Source: Bacteroides fragilis
GTDB lineage: Bacteria; Bacteroidota; Bacteroidia; Bacteroidales; Bacteroidaceae
Reading direction: 5' to 3'
DNA length: 64,000 nt
Assembly: GCF_002849695.1 (NCBI RefSeq)
Contig: NZ_CP018937.1
Location: 4,898,001 to 4,962,000, forward strand
This document shows, piece by piece, positions 8,498 to 17,454 of this stretch (within the stretch, counting starts at the first letter, position 1; the number at the start of each line of letters is the position of its first letter). Made by a program: the position numbers and the translations under genes. Under the pieces are notes generated by a model. That model was given only the letters and a program-made list of their open reading frames with translations. It had not been told where the DNA came from and did no database searches.

Positions 8498-9657
8498 ATC
8501 TTTATATATATTTTTTTCTTATACAGGATGTATCCGATACACCAGTTCAACCCTACGAATAAGATGGCGAATGCTAAAGAACCGGGATAATCGCCGAGCA
8601 GGGGTTGGAGGATGATCTTATACACAAATCCGTGAAGGCTGATGGTATGACCGTCATAAGGTATCAGTATGTTGCCCAACAGAATAGAGAGAACGGCTCC
8701 GGTCACGTAGATGAATAGTGGGTTGACTCCGAACGATTCGAAGAACCGGCTCCATCGTGTATAACCTTTTACGTCGATAATCCATACGAGGAGTGCCAGG
8801 AAACTGGATGCCAGTCCGCAAGTGACAATCGCGAATGTCGGTGACCAGATCTTCTTGCTGATTGGACAGCCGTAGCTGAGCAGGAAACCCGCAAAGGTGA
8901 GGATAGTGCCAACCAGGAACAGGCGTTCTATTTTTTCATTGATGTCTTTTACTTCCATCAGCAGTTTGCCTACGCAGAAGCCTATCAGCACATGGGCTAT
9001 CGAAGGTATGGTGCTTAATACACCTTCCGGATCGATGCCGTTGTCTTTGTACATATGTGCCTCGCCCAATACGGCACGGTCCACCACCGCCAGGATGTTG
9101 GTACTGTTGTATTCAAATCCGTTTCCGGTGATCAGGATGATGAAGTAACCGATTAGCAAGGCGGCTATCAGGTATGGGATGTATTTATGCTTCATGATTA
9201 AAGCGATGATAGCCGTTGCGCCGTAGCAGAGGGCCAATCGCTGCATGACACCCAGGATGCGAATGTGACCGAAAGTCCAGACTGATTCCCCCAGACGGGA
9301 GAAGAATGGAATATCTTCGCCGGATAGTGAATTCCAAGTGTGGCAAAACATGGAGAACCATGCGATTCCCAAACCGATGGCAAAGATCACAATGGTTCTT
9401 TTAAGTATTTTCAAGGCTGCAGAATGACTGAATTCGAAGTTATACTTTCTTAATGATATATAGGTGGAAATGCCCATGATGAACATGAAGAAAGGAAAGA
9501 CCAGGTCGGTCGGAGTCAGGCCGATCCATGCCGCATGACCGAGAGGAGCATATACGTAGCTCCAGCTGCCGGGATTGTTGACCATAATCATTCCTGCGAT
9601 AGTGATACCCCGCAACACATCGAGGGCAAGTAGACGTTTGTTGGCTGTTTGATTCAT
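8494..9657 (-). CDS. murT: NagX/MurT-like inner-membrane amino-sugar transporter (COG4299/DUF5009)
   Basis: The 387-residue polytopic membrane protein starts LALDVLRGITIAGMIMVNN and carries the DLVFPFFMFIMGIS block of the heparan-alpha-glucosaminide N-acetyltransferase-like family. About ten hydrophobic segments are visible. Members next to MurNAc kinase and etherase genes act as MurNAc permeases (MurT of Tannerella), whereas distant relatives acetylate glucosamine across membranes. The 4-bp overlap with the kinase gene supports coupled import and phosphorylation. Transport is therefore the preferred role, with acyl transfer as the alternative. Confidence 0.85.
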   Translation of the reverse strand: MNQTANKRLLALDVLRGITIAGMIMVNNPGSWSYVYAPLGHAAWIGLTPTDLVFPFFMFIMGISTYISLRKYNFEFSHSAALKILKRTIVIFAIGLGIAWFSMFCHTWNSLSGEDIPFFSRLGESVWTFGHIRILGVMQRLALCYGATAIIALIMKHKYIPYLIAALLIGYFIILITGNGFEYNSTNILAVVDRAVLGEAHMYKDNGIDPEGVLSTIPSIAHVLIGFCVGKLLMEVKDINEKIERLFLVGTILTFAGFLLSYGCPISKKIWSPTFAIVTCGLASSFLALLVWIIDVKGYTRWSRFFESFGVNPLFIYVTGAVLSILLGNILIPYDGHTISLHGFVYKIILQPLLGDYPGSLAFAILFVGLNWCIGYILYKKKIYIKI

Positions 9658-9680
9658 TGCATTCTTATTTAAGTGTTAAG

Positions 9681-12542
9681 TTATTCTTTTGTTTCACGTG
9701 GACGAGTGCACTGATCCACCAGATAGGCAATCGATACATAGGGGATGCCGGTGTTAGTGGCTAAACCGATTTCACAGGTGCGGCTGTTTGAATAGCCGAT
9801 ACTGATTCCTGCTTTCTCCAGTTGCGGACGTAGTTTGCGTAAAGCATAAGTGTTGAGTTCCGGCCGGGTGAATCCTTTATCTCCGGCAAAGCCGCAACAA
9901 CCCACCTCTTCTGGAACAAGCACTTGCGTAGAACATAGTCCGGCCAGTGAAATCAGTGTATTCGACAATCCCATTTTACGCATGGAACATGTGATGTGTA
10001 CGGCTACGGGACGGTTTGTGGGAGTGAATTCCAGTTTATCCCGCAGGAACGTATAGATAAATTCAGCCGGTTCGTATAGCTTCATCTTTTGGATAGTGGC
10101 ACGCATACGGTGCAGACAAGGGCTCTGGTCGCAAAGTACCGGATAACGTCCCTGTTCGCTGGCCTCCCATAAGGCGGCTTCCAGTTCAGCCGATTTGCTG
10201 TCGGCTATATCCAGCATACCTTTGCTTTCCCAAATGGTTCCGCAACAGAGTTTCTCCATCTTGGGCGGGAAGATGACTTCGTATCCCGCTTTCTGAAGCA
10301 GAGAGAGCATTTTGTTAACCAAAGGTTGCTCTACGGGAGAATTTTTTGCCAATCCCATAGTTTGGTTGATGCAACTGGGGAAGTAGACCACCTTGTTCTT
10401 TGCATCCGGTGCCTTGTTGTTGTCCTTCTTGTGTATCTTATAGCTCATAGGCATGGCCGGTGTCCATTGCGGAAGTCCCCATACGTTGTGCATCTTTCGA
10501 GTAATGGAAGTCATCCTGGAAGTTCCCAGCAGGCTGTGTGTCGTATTGGCAAGTGACAGTACCGGTCGCAGGGCATTTTTTATTCCTGCGAAATGATTGG
10601 CGGCAAATTTTCCCGCCTTATAACCGGTGCTGTTGGACGGTAGCTCTGCCTGACGCAGGAGGTGGGTCAGGTCACCGGTATTGATACCCATCGGACAAGA
10701 CGTGGCACACAGGCCGTCACCGGCACAGGTCTGATTACCCGGATACCGGTATAACTTGGACAGTGTTTCCAGTAACTGCGGATTTTCCCCGCTTTTTTTC
10801 AGGCGTGAGATTTCCCTCTGTATGACAATGCGCTGGCGTGAGGAGAGCGTGAATCCGCACGAGAGACAGTTCACTTCGCAGAATCCGCATTCGATACACC
10901 GGTCTATCTGGCGTGTCACTTCGGAGCCTTCTCCTATTGCCAATGGTGAGAGAGGCTTGAAATGTTTGATATGGCATTGAGGGTCGTCGTTGAAGATAAC
11001 ACCCGGATTAAATAATCCTTTGGGGTCAAAGAGTTGTTTTACCGCCTTCATGATAGCGAAAGCTTCTTCTCCCCATTCCTGCTTTACGAACGGAGCCATG
11101 TTTCGTCCTGTGCCGTGTTCTGCCTTTAATGAGCCGTCATATTTGTCCACTACCAGTTTTTTTATGTCGTTCATCAGGGCTTCATACCGTTTTATTTCAA
11201 CTTCATTACTGAATGACTGGTTGATAATGAAGTGGTAATTGCCTTCTAACGCATGACCGTAAATGCAGGCGTCATCGTATCCGTGCCGGGCAATGAGCTG
11301 TTGCAGTTCGGCTGTCGCCTCGGGGAGGTCTTCAATGTGGAAGGCCACATCCTCAATCAGACAGGTTGTTCCCGGAGGACGGGTTCCTCCTACAGAGGGG
11401 AAAATGCCCGAACGGATTGCCCAATATTTGGAATATTCCTCGGGACGGTCGGTAAAGTGGACCGGGATGTAGGTTTTAAATGCCTTTAATGTATCTTCGA
11501 TGACAGTGATGTTGTGGTTGAGCTCTTCCTGTGTGCGTGCTTTGGTTTCGGTCAATACGGCTGTTAGCCCTTCTCCCGTCGGATCATTCACAGAAGCCAG
11601 GGATTTCCAGTCGAGCAGTTCCGCACCTTTTACAATCCACTCCCCATCTGTGTTGACGAGTTTTTTCATGGCTACCACTGCACGGCATGCTTCTTTGATG
11701 TCGCTGAAATAGAGCATGGCGCTTGCCTTGTGCGGATAGTCGTATTCCGTTTTCATAGTCACACCGGAAAGGAAAGCTAATGTGCCCTCCGAGCCTACCA
11801 TCAGGTGGGCAATAATATCGAACGGATCATCGTATACGAGGAAGGGAAGAATATTCAACCCTGTTACGTTCTTGATTGAGTATTTATAACGGATACGTGC
11901 ACTCAGTTCTTTGTTGCTACGTACTTGGTCACGTAGCTCGCAGATGCGGCGGAGGAAATCGGGATGATCTTCTTCAAAGTTTTCTCGGGATTCCTGGCTG
12001 GCGGTATTAAGATAATAGCCGTCAGGGAGTATGATACGTACCGACAGCAGCATCTTATCACTGTTGGCATGTGTTCCGCAGTTCATGCCCGAAGCATTGT
12101 TCATTACGATTCCACCTACCATGGCGCTTTTTATGGAAGCCGGATCGGGAGCAAATTTACGTCCGTAAGGTGCGAGGATCTCGTTTACCCGTTGTCCGAT
12201 GATACCGGGCTCCAGGTAAATCTGTTCGTGATCGGGTGAGAGTTCGTAGTGATCCCAGCCTTTGCCGGCTATAATCAGAACAGAGTCACTGATGGACTGT
12301 CCCGAAAGACTGGTTCCGGCAGCGCGGAAAGTTACCGGTATATTATATCTGTCGGCCAGATAGATCATTTCGAATACTTCATCGTCGTCGATCGAGTTAA
12401 CTACAATTAGAGGAATCAGTCGGTAGAAACCCGCATCTGTCCCCCATGCCAGGCGATGGAGCTCGTCGGTAAATATTCTATCCTGTGGGATAAATCGGCT
12501 GATGTCTCGCAGGAATTCGTCATAGTTTCTTTCCGTTTTCAT
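9681..12542 (-). CDS. FAD/Fe-S D-2-hydroxyacid (D-lactate type) dehydrogenase, GlcD-GlpC fusion
   Basis: This 953-residue cytoplasmic protein has an FAD-binding PCMH-type domain (TFRAAGTSLSGQSISDSVLI, about residues 75-95) and an FAD-linked oxidase C-terminal domain to about 530. Two ferredoxin-like clusters follow (CIECGFCEVNC near 550 and CAGDGLCATSCPMG near 607), then two CCG cysteine-rich domains (CCGTIWES near 767 and CCGFAGDKGF near 882). This is the single-chain D-lactate/glycolate dehydrogenase architecture. MurQ, encoded in the same tightly packed operon, releases D-lactate. The simplest reading is that this enzyme oxidises that D-lactate to pyruvate and passes electrons to quinone or another acceptor. 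Substrate is inferred from context. Confidence 0.88.
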   Translation of the reverse strand: MKTERNYDEFLRDISRFIPQDRIFTDELHRLAWGTDAGFYRLIPLIVVNSIDDDEVFEMIYLADRYNIPVTFRAAGTSLSGQSISDSVLIIAGKGWDHYELSPDHEQIYLEPGIIGQRVNEILAPYGRKFAPDPASIKSAMVGGIVMNNASGMNCGTHANSDKMLLSVRIILPDGYYLNTASQESRENFEEDHPDFLRRICELRDQVRSNKELSARIRYKYSIKNVTGLNILPFLVYDDPFDIIAHLMVGSEGTLAFLSGVTMKTEYDYPHKASAMLYFSDIKEACRAVVAMKKLVNTDGEWIVKGAELLDWKSLASVNDPTGEGLTAVLTETKARTQEELNHNITVIEDTLKAFKTYIPVHFTDRPEEYSKYWAIRSGIFPSVGGTRPPGTTCLIEDVAFHIEDLPEATAELQQLIARHGYDDACIYGHALEGNYHFIINQSFSNEVEIKRYEALMNDIKKLVVDKYDGSLKAEHGTGRNMAPFVKQEWGEEAFAIMKAVKQLFDPKGLFNPGVIFNDDPQCHIKHFKPLSPLAIGEGSEVTRQIDRCIECGFCEVNCLSCGFTLSSRQRIVIQREISRLKKSGENPQLLETLSKLYRYPGNQTCAGDGLCATSCPMGINTGDLTHLLRQAELPSNSTGYKAGKFAANHFAGIKNALRPVLSLANTTHSLLGTSRMTSITRKMHNVWGLPQWTPAMPMSYKIHKKDNNKAPDAKNKVVYFPSCINQTMGLAKNSPVEQPLVNKMLSLLQKAGYEVIFPPKMEKLCCGTIWESKGMLDIADSKSAELEAALWEASEQGRYPVLCDQSPCLHRMRATIQKMKLYEPAEFIYTFLRDKLEFTPTNRPVAVHITCSMRKMGLSNTLISLAGLCSTQVLVPEEVGCCGFAGDKGFTRPELNTYALRKLRPQLEKAGISIGYSNSRTCEIGLATNTGIPYVSIAYLVDQCTRPRETKE

Positions 12543-12580
12543 TGTTTCTTTGTTTGTCGGGCACTCTTCGGTCCCAGTTT

Positions 12581-13855
12581 TTATTTATACAAATAATACT
12601 TCTTCGACAGCCGGCGGAAGTCGTCAACGTCTTTGTACCAATAATCGCGGACGTCTTCCCAGCGGTTGCGCCGACTGAAACGTTCGCGTACTTCTTTGGA
12701 GCCGCTGACGAGATCGAACATACGGAAACGTCCTTTATCGGCATGGTCGAATACGGCCCGGCCCGGATAGAGTACAGCTATTTCCTGCATCACGTAAAAC
12801 TGTATCTCGCTTAGTGCAGCTTTATTAAAGTCCACAATATGTACTTGTACGCCTTGCAGATGTTCCCCTTTGCCTACCGAATAGAAGGGTTTGAGGTGCA
12901 TCGGACGGAATATCACTCCCGGCAGGTTCAGACGGTTCAGGTTATCAGCCAATCTGTCTGCCTCTATCCAAGGAGCGGCAAACATCTGGAACGGAATGGT
13001 ATAACCCACACCAATCGACATATAGCCCAGTTCGCCGAGTATCCCCGAAACGGGATAGAAGAAAGCGGAATGCGGATGCGGGATGTGTGGGGACGAGGGA
13101 ATCCATTGGAGTCCTGTCTGTACATAATCCATTTTTCGCTTCCACCCCTTCATTTTCACAACATGCAGGTTGCATGGCCTGCCCAACATTTGTTCTCCAT
13201 TGAGCATCAGTGCAAGCTCGCCACAAGTAAGTCCGTAAAGGTACGGAATTTTAAATTGGCTGACAAAAGATATGTATCCATCTTCTACGAGATTCCCTTC
13301 TATTTTTAATCCGCCTATCGGATTGGGGCGGTCAAGGACAATAAACTCTTTACCATTTTCGGCGGCAGCTTCCATAGCCACTCCCATGGTGCTGATATAG
13401 GTGAACGAGCGGCAGCCGATGTCCTGTATGTCATATACCAATACATCAATGTCTTTTAGCATTTCGGGGCTCGGCTTACGCGTTTTGCCATAGAGTGAAT
13501 AAACGGGTAGTCCGGTAGTGGGGTCGTTCGTGTTATCCACTTTGTCGCCGGCATGCACATCACCCCGTACACCATGCTCCGGTCCGTACAGAGCCACTAA
13601 GTTGACATTGGGCGCTTCATGAAGAATGTCGATAGTGGACCGCAACTGATTGTCTACACCGGTCGGGTTGGTGATCAGTCCTACACGTTTCCCTTCAAGA
13701 CATTTGAAGTTTTGTTCTTTTAGGACTTCAATACCTGTTTTGATACGGATTCCCGGAGGTTTTACACCTGGTTCCATCCCTTGGGAAAGGGGAGTATTGG
13801 AAACAAGGATAAAAAGAATGAGCAAAAGTCTCAATATACTTCTTTTATGTGTCAT
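12581..13855 (-). CDS. namZ: Exo-beta-N-acetylmuramidase NamZ (DUF1343), copy 1
   Basis: The 424-residue exported protein has an N-terminal signal segment (ILRLLLILFILVSNTPLS). The DUF1343 core includes LYGPEHGVRGDVHAGD, the DVLVYDIQDIGCRSFTYISTM block, and VLDRPNPIGG. NamZ enzymes remove non-reducing terminal MurNAc from peptidoglycan fragments. It is placed 38 bp before the dehydrogenase gene and upstream of the murTKQ genes, so it would supply the free MurNAc they use. A second, shorter copy with different flanks lies at 25872-27041. The two copies differ enough to suggest different substrates (chain length or attached peptide), which is inference. Confidence 0.92.
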   Translation of the reverse strand: MTHKRSILRLLLILFILVSNTPLSQGMEPGVKPPGIRIKTGIEVLKEQNFKCLEGKRVGLITNPTGVDNQLRSTIDILHEAPNVNLVALYGPEHGVRGDVHAGDKVDNTNDPTTGLPVYSLYGKTRKPSPEMLKDIDVLVYDIQDIGCRSFTYISTMGVAMEAAAENGKEFIVLDRPNPIGGLKIEGNLVEDGYISFVSQFKIPYLYGLTCGELALMLNGEQMLGRPCNLHVVKMKGWKRKMDYVQTGLQWIPSSPHIPHPHSAFFYPVSGILGELGYMSIGVGYTIPFQMFAAPWIEADRLADNLNRLNLPGVIFRPMHLKPFYSVGKGEHLQGVQVHIVDFNKAALSEIQFYVMQEIAVLYPGRAVFDHADKGRFRMFDLVSGSKEVRERFSRRNRWEDVRDYWYKDVDDFRRLSKKYYLYK

Positions 13856-13897
13856 AATCTTATCTTTTTTAGTTATCCTACAATGTCTGGAGTAACT

Positions 13898-15196
13898 TTA
13901 TTTCTTCTCCTCGGCAATATTCTCTTTTTTCTTCCCATAATCGGGGTCTATCTTGATGAAGGCACATACGGCAATTGTGGCGGCACAACAAGCCATTACC
14001 CAGATAAAGAAGTTTTCGTATCCGATCAGTTCCTGTAACCAGCCGGCGGCCATGCCCGGCAGCATCATGCCTAATGCCATGAAAGCAGTGCAGATGGCAT
14101 AGTGCGCCGTCTTATGTTCTCCGTCAGAGTAGTAAATCAAGTAAAGCATATAGGCTGTGAATCCGAACCCGTAACCAAACTGTTCGATAAATACGCACAG
14201 GTTGATGATCACAAAGTTCTGTGGCTGGAAGTAACCCAGATATACAAAGGTGAGGCAGGTCAGCGATAGGCTCCATGCCATTGGCCACAACCATTTTTGC
14301 AGTCCTCCTTTGGCTGCACAAATACCGCCGACGATGCCTCCTAATGTCAGTCCGATGATGCCGATGGTTCCGTAAACCAATCCTACTTCGGCGGTAGTCA
14401 GTCCTAATCCGCCTTTCTCGACAGGATCGAGCAGGAATGGGTTGATGAGCTTCACTAACTGTGCTTCAGGGAAGCGATAGAATAGCATAAAGAGGATGGC
14501 TACTCCAGCCTGTTTTTTGCGGAAAAAAGAGGCAAAGGTTTCTATGAATCCATTGAAAATGGCGCTTGCACTGTTCTCACCTACTACTGCTTTGTCACTG
14601 TCAGGTTTCGGTAATACGCATTTGTGGTAGAGGCAAAAAGCAAGGAACAGTCCTGCAAGGATAAAGAAGGTGATGCTCCATCCGTATTTAATACTGCCTG
14701 TCCATATTTCCAGGCCGCCGGCAAGCATCACCAACAAACCTTGTCCGGCAATTGTGGCAATGCGGTAGAAGGTACTGCGTATCCCTACATAAAGTGCCTG
14801 GTCTTGTACGTTCAGTGCCAGCATATAAAATCCGTCGGCAGCAATGTCATGCGTAGCCGAACTGAAGGCCACCAGCCAGAAGATGGCAAGGGTGGTCTGG
14901 AAAAAATTTGGCATGGGTATGGTGAAAGCGATTCCTGCCAGTCCGGCACCAACCAGCAACTGCATGCTGATTACCCACCAGCGCTTGGTTTTCAATAAGT
15001 CGACAAACGGGCTCCAAAAGGGTTTGATGACCCAGGGTAGATAGAGCCAGGAAGTGTAGAGTGCAATATCCGTGTTGGAGATACCCAGATTCTTGTACAT
15101 AATTACCGAAATAGTCATTACGGCTACATAAGGTAATCCTTGTGCAAAGTACAGGGTCGGAATCCATGCCCATGGTGATATGGTCTTGTTTTTCAT
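13898..15196 (-). CDS. ampG: AmpG-like muropeptide permease (MFS)
   Basis: This 432-residue protein has twelve predicted membrane segments and the AmpG-type start ISPWAWIPTLYFAQGLPYV, followed by WLYLPWVIKPFWSPFVD. AmpG permeases import anhydro-muropeptides from the periplasm in exchange for protons. It sits 15 bp after the SpoIID-like gene and 42 bp before namZ, giving the cell a second route (muropeptides) besides free MurNAc through MurT. The family assignment is good. The precise cargo in Bacteroidota can differ from the enterobacterial one. Confidence 0.88.
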   Translation of the reverse strand: MKNKTISPWAWIPTLYFAQGLPYVAVMTISVIMYKNLGISNTDIALYTSWLYLPWVIKPFWSPFVDLLKTKRWWVISMQLLVGAGLAGIAFTIPMPNFFQTTLAIFWLVAFSSATHDIAADGFYMLALNVQDQALYVGIRSTFYRIATIAGQGLLVMLAGGLEIWTGSIKYGWSITFFILAGLFLAFCLYHKCVLPKPDSDKAVVGENSASAIFNGFIETFASFFRKKQAGVAILFMLFYRFPEAQLVKLINPFLLDPVEKGGLGLTTAEVGLVYGTIGIIGLTLGGIVGGICAAKGGLQKWLWPMAWSLSLTCLTFVYLGYFQPQNFVIINLCVFIEQFGYGFGFTAYMLYLIYYSDGEHKTAHYAICTAFMALGMMLPGMAAGWLQELIGYENFFIWVMACCAATIAVCAFIKIDPDYGKKKENIAEEKK

Positions 15197-15211
15197 GATA
15201 AGAGTGTGTGT

Positions 15212-16525
15212 TTAATAAAGTTTATCTATCGTTGCACCGATGTAGTAATGCAATAAAATAGTATCGTATGGGTAACCTTGCTCGCCCATGACGGCTGCTC
15301 CTATTTGGCAAAGTCCTACTCCGTGCCCCCATCCGGCACCGGTGAGGATAAACCGTCCCGGTACGTCATCCACGATATCTGCCTTGTCGATGACGAAAGC
15401 GGAACTGTAAAGGTGAGATGTAGAGAGTGTACGGCGTATTTCCAGTTCCTTACCGATAGTCATGGTCCGTTTGCTCCCTCTGATTTTTAACTTGACAAGC
15501 CGTCCGGAGGTTCCCCGTTCCACCGGAATCAGGTCGAGTATCTGTCCATAATCCATGCCCGAACGTTTCAGGATAAGCTCGGAAAGTTCGTCTTGTTTAT
15601 ACTCTATTTTCCAACGATAGAAGTCGGTGGTCTCCTGATCGTAGTTATTTAAAACCTGAGACAATATTTTCTTGTCTTTTGTGTTACAGAAAGCTTCGGG
15701 TGAGGTTCGAATCCATTGGTCGGCTTCGGACTCTACCCGTAGATCGGGCAGTCCGGATCCTGTTTTGCTGTCTCTTTGCTTGGAAAGATACGGATGCTTG
15801 ATACCTTCCCAACAATATTGGAACTCTTCGAAAGCACCGCCGCAACATTTTGAGAAACGGGCGTCACAAATGTTTCCTTCCCACATAAGTACTTGTCCGC
15901 GGGTGGCAGCGATGGCTTGCCTCACCATTTCGGTTGAGGCACGGGTGATGCCTTGGTAGCGCTGGCAATGGTCGTCGGCGCAAACGTCGAAGTGGGTGTG
16001 ATCTTCACGGTCGTACCATCTGATAAGCTCCTGGTCGGTCTGTGTGAAAGCTGAATAGAGGCTTTGAGATGCCGTAATTGCTTTGTTCTTATGAATTTGG
16101 GCCAATAACCAGCTTCTTGAGATCACTGCATGGGCCTTCAGCAGTTCGAGGCTTGCCGTTGCACTCATCTCCGATGAGATGACACTGGTCAGGTAGTCTT
16201 CCACATGAATTACATTGATCCCTGTCAGCTTTTCGTTCTCGACAATGATTTTCAATGCTCCCATAAAGCGTTGGTCTTCTTTCCGTTCCCAATGGAAGTT
16301 AATGCCGATGGTGACATTCAGTAATTCGAAAGCATCACTTTCTTCGTGCATGGGTTCAAACAGCAATTCGTCATAAAGGTGTCCTTGCCAGCGGATTTGT
16401 CCGTCAACATAGGTCACGACCTGTCTGCCGGCAATCTCTTTTCCTTTGATATGGTAAGAGTTCAGCAGTATGAATTCGATTTGAGGTTCGGACAAAATGC
16501 CGACCTGTACTTTAGGTTCTTTCAT
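15212..16525 (-). CDS. SpoIID/LytB-domain protein without signal peptide
   Basis: The start is set at 16525, where ATG overlaps the stop of the DUF4922 gene (ATGA), giving 437 residues. The SpoIID fold is seen from about residue 110: VEDYLTSVISSEMSATASLELLKAHAVISRSW, then the catalytic-type region GGAFEEFQYCWEG and the C-terminal GAGWGHGVGLCQIGA. SpoIID enzymes are lytic transglycosylases acting on glycan strands stripped of peptides. No signal peptide or membrane anchor is visible, which is odd for an enzyme of periplasmic or spore peptidoglycan. Cytoplasmic processing of imported glycan fragments is one explanation; non-classical export is another. Confidence 0.85.
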   Translation of the reverse strand: MKEPKVQVGILSEPQIEFILLNSYHIKGKEIAGRQVVTYVDGQIRWQGHLYDELLFEPMHEESDAFELLNVTIGINFHWERKEDQRFMGALKIIVENEKLTGINVIHVEDYLTSVISSEMSATASLELLKAHAVISRSWLLAQIHKNKAITASQSLYSAFTQTDQELIRWYDREDHTHFDVCADDHCQRYQGITRASTEMVRQAIAATRGQVLMWEGNICDARFSKCCGGAFEEFQYCWEGIKHPYLSKQRDSKTGSGLPDLRVESEADQWIRTSPEAFCNTKDKKILSQVLNNYDQETTDFYRWKIEYKQDELSELILKRSGMDYGQILDLIPVERGTSGRLVKLKIRGSKRTMTIGKELEIRRTLSTSHLYSSAFVIDKADIVDDVPGRFILTGAGWGHGVGLCQIGAAVMGEQGYPYDTILLHYYIGATIDKLY

Positions 16526-17454
16526 GATCGTTGTTTTATGCGTTCTATCAATGCACGGAAGTCTGCCGGTTTCAAGCATACCTCACTGAGAATGTCGGCA
16601 ATATCATTTGCTGTGATTTTCTCAAAGTCTTTCTCCAATGGAGTGATGAAAACGCCACCCATATCTACTGACGCCGGGCTGATCAGTATATTGGTATCTC
16701 CTTGGGCCATATAACATGCAGGGCGGTGTCTGGCGCGGGGAAAGATACAGACAATCTGTTTGCCTCGTTCTTTCCATGCCAATACATTCATCATCGGCTC
16801 CTCTTCGCCGGATTTGAGATTCATGGCTCCGTATACGGCGTTGAACAGTGTGACGGCTGCCTCTTTACTTTCCGATTCAATTAAGAGTGTTGTACGGGGA
16901 GAGTCGTCCAGTGCCCATAGAGTGGCAGCTTCATTGGTAATTATTTTCTCTGCCCTTTTCTCCTTCCATTCTTGTTCGATGGGAAGGAAGCCTTTGCTAC
17001 CGGCCTGAAAATGCATATGGTCCGGGGCTGATGCGCCACATTGGGGGCCGTTGTAGAAGACAATATAATCTTCCGCACAATCAGCCAGATCGAGCATATC
17101 AGCAAAACGGTACAAGATGCGCTGATCGACGTGCTGTAGTTCGGGAACTGTCAGGTGGCTGGGGAATATGGGAAACGGATTGACCAATATCTGATAATGG
17201 TCTCCGAAAGGAATCCCCTTTTGCATTGGCGGAAGATGGGCCGGACACAGGAAACACTTACGTTCCTGAATCGACTTGCTGTCTACTTTGGCTGCCGATG
17301 AAACAATGCGTGCCGGGTTGAACTGCACTTTGTAAAGACAGCCATTCACTTCTACCTCTTTTACACGTACACGCTTCAACGCATCGTAATTCTTTTGCGC
17401 CATTTCCCACGAGGTGAGCTGCTCATTCAGCAGGTTCTGTAATTCCTTGTTCAT
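16522..17454 (-). CDS. DUF4922 protein, HIT/GalT-like nucleotidyl transferase or phosphorylase
   Basis: The 310-residue soluble protein contains a CFLC motif (residues 67-70), a conserved FPSH segment near residue 100, and the HMHFQAG box (146-152). The HxHxQ pattern is the active-site signature of GalT/HIT-superfamily enzymes such as sugar-1-phosphate uridylyltransferases and GDP-hexose phosphorylases. The gene overlaps both neighbours by 4 bp (ATGA on each side), so it is made together with the glycosyltransferase and the SpoIID-like protein. It probably handles a nucleotide sugar or sugar phosphate in the salvage pathway, but the substrate is unknown. Confidence 0.8.
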   Translation of the reverse strand: MNKELQNLLNEQLTSWEMAQKNYDALKRVRVKEVEVNGCLYKVQFNPARIVSSAAKVDSKSIQERKCFLCPAHLPPMQKGIPFGDHYQILVNPFPIFPSHLTVPELQHVDQRILYRFADMLDLADCAEDYIVFYNGPQCGASAPDHMHFQAGSKGFLPIEQEWKEKRAEKIITNEAATLWALDDSPRTTLLIESESKEAAVTLFNAVYGAMNLKSGEEEPMMNVLAWKERGKQIVCIFPRARHRPACYMAQGDTNILISPASVDMGGVFITPLEKDFEKITANDIADILSEVCLKPADFRALIERIKQRS

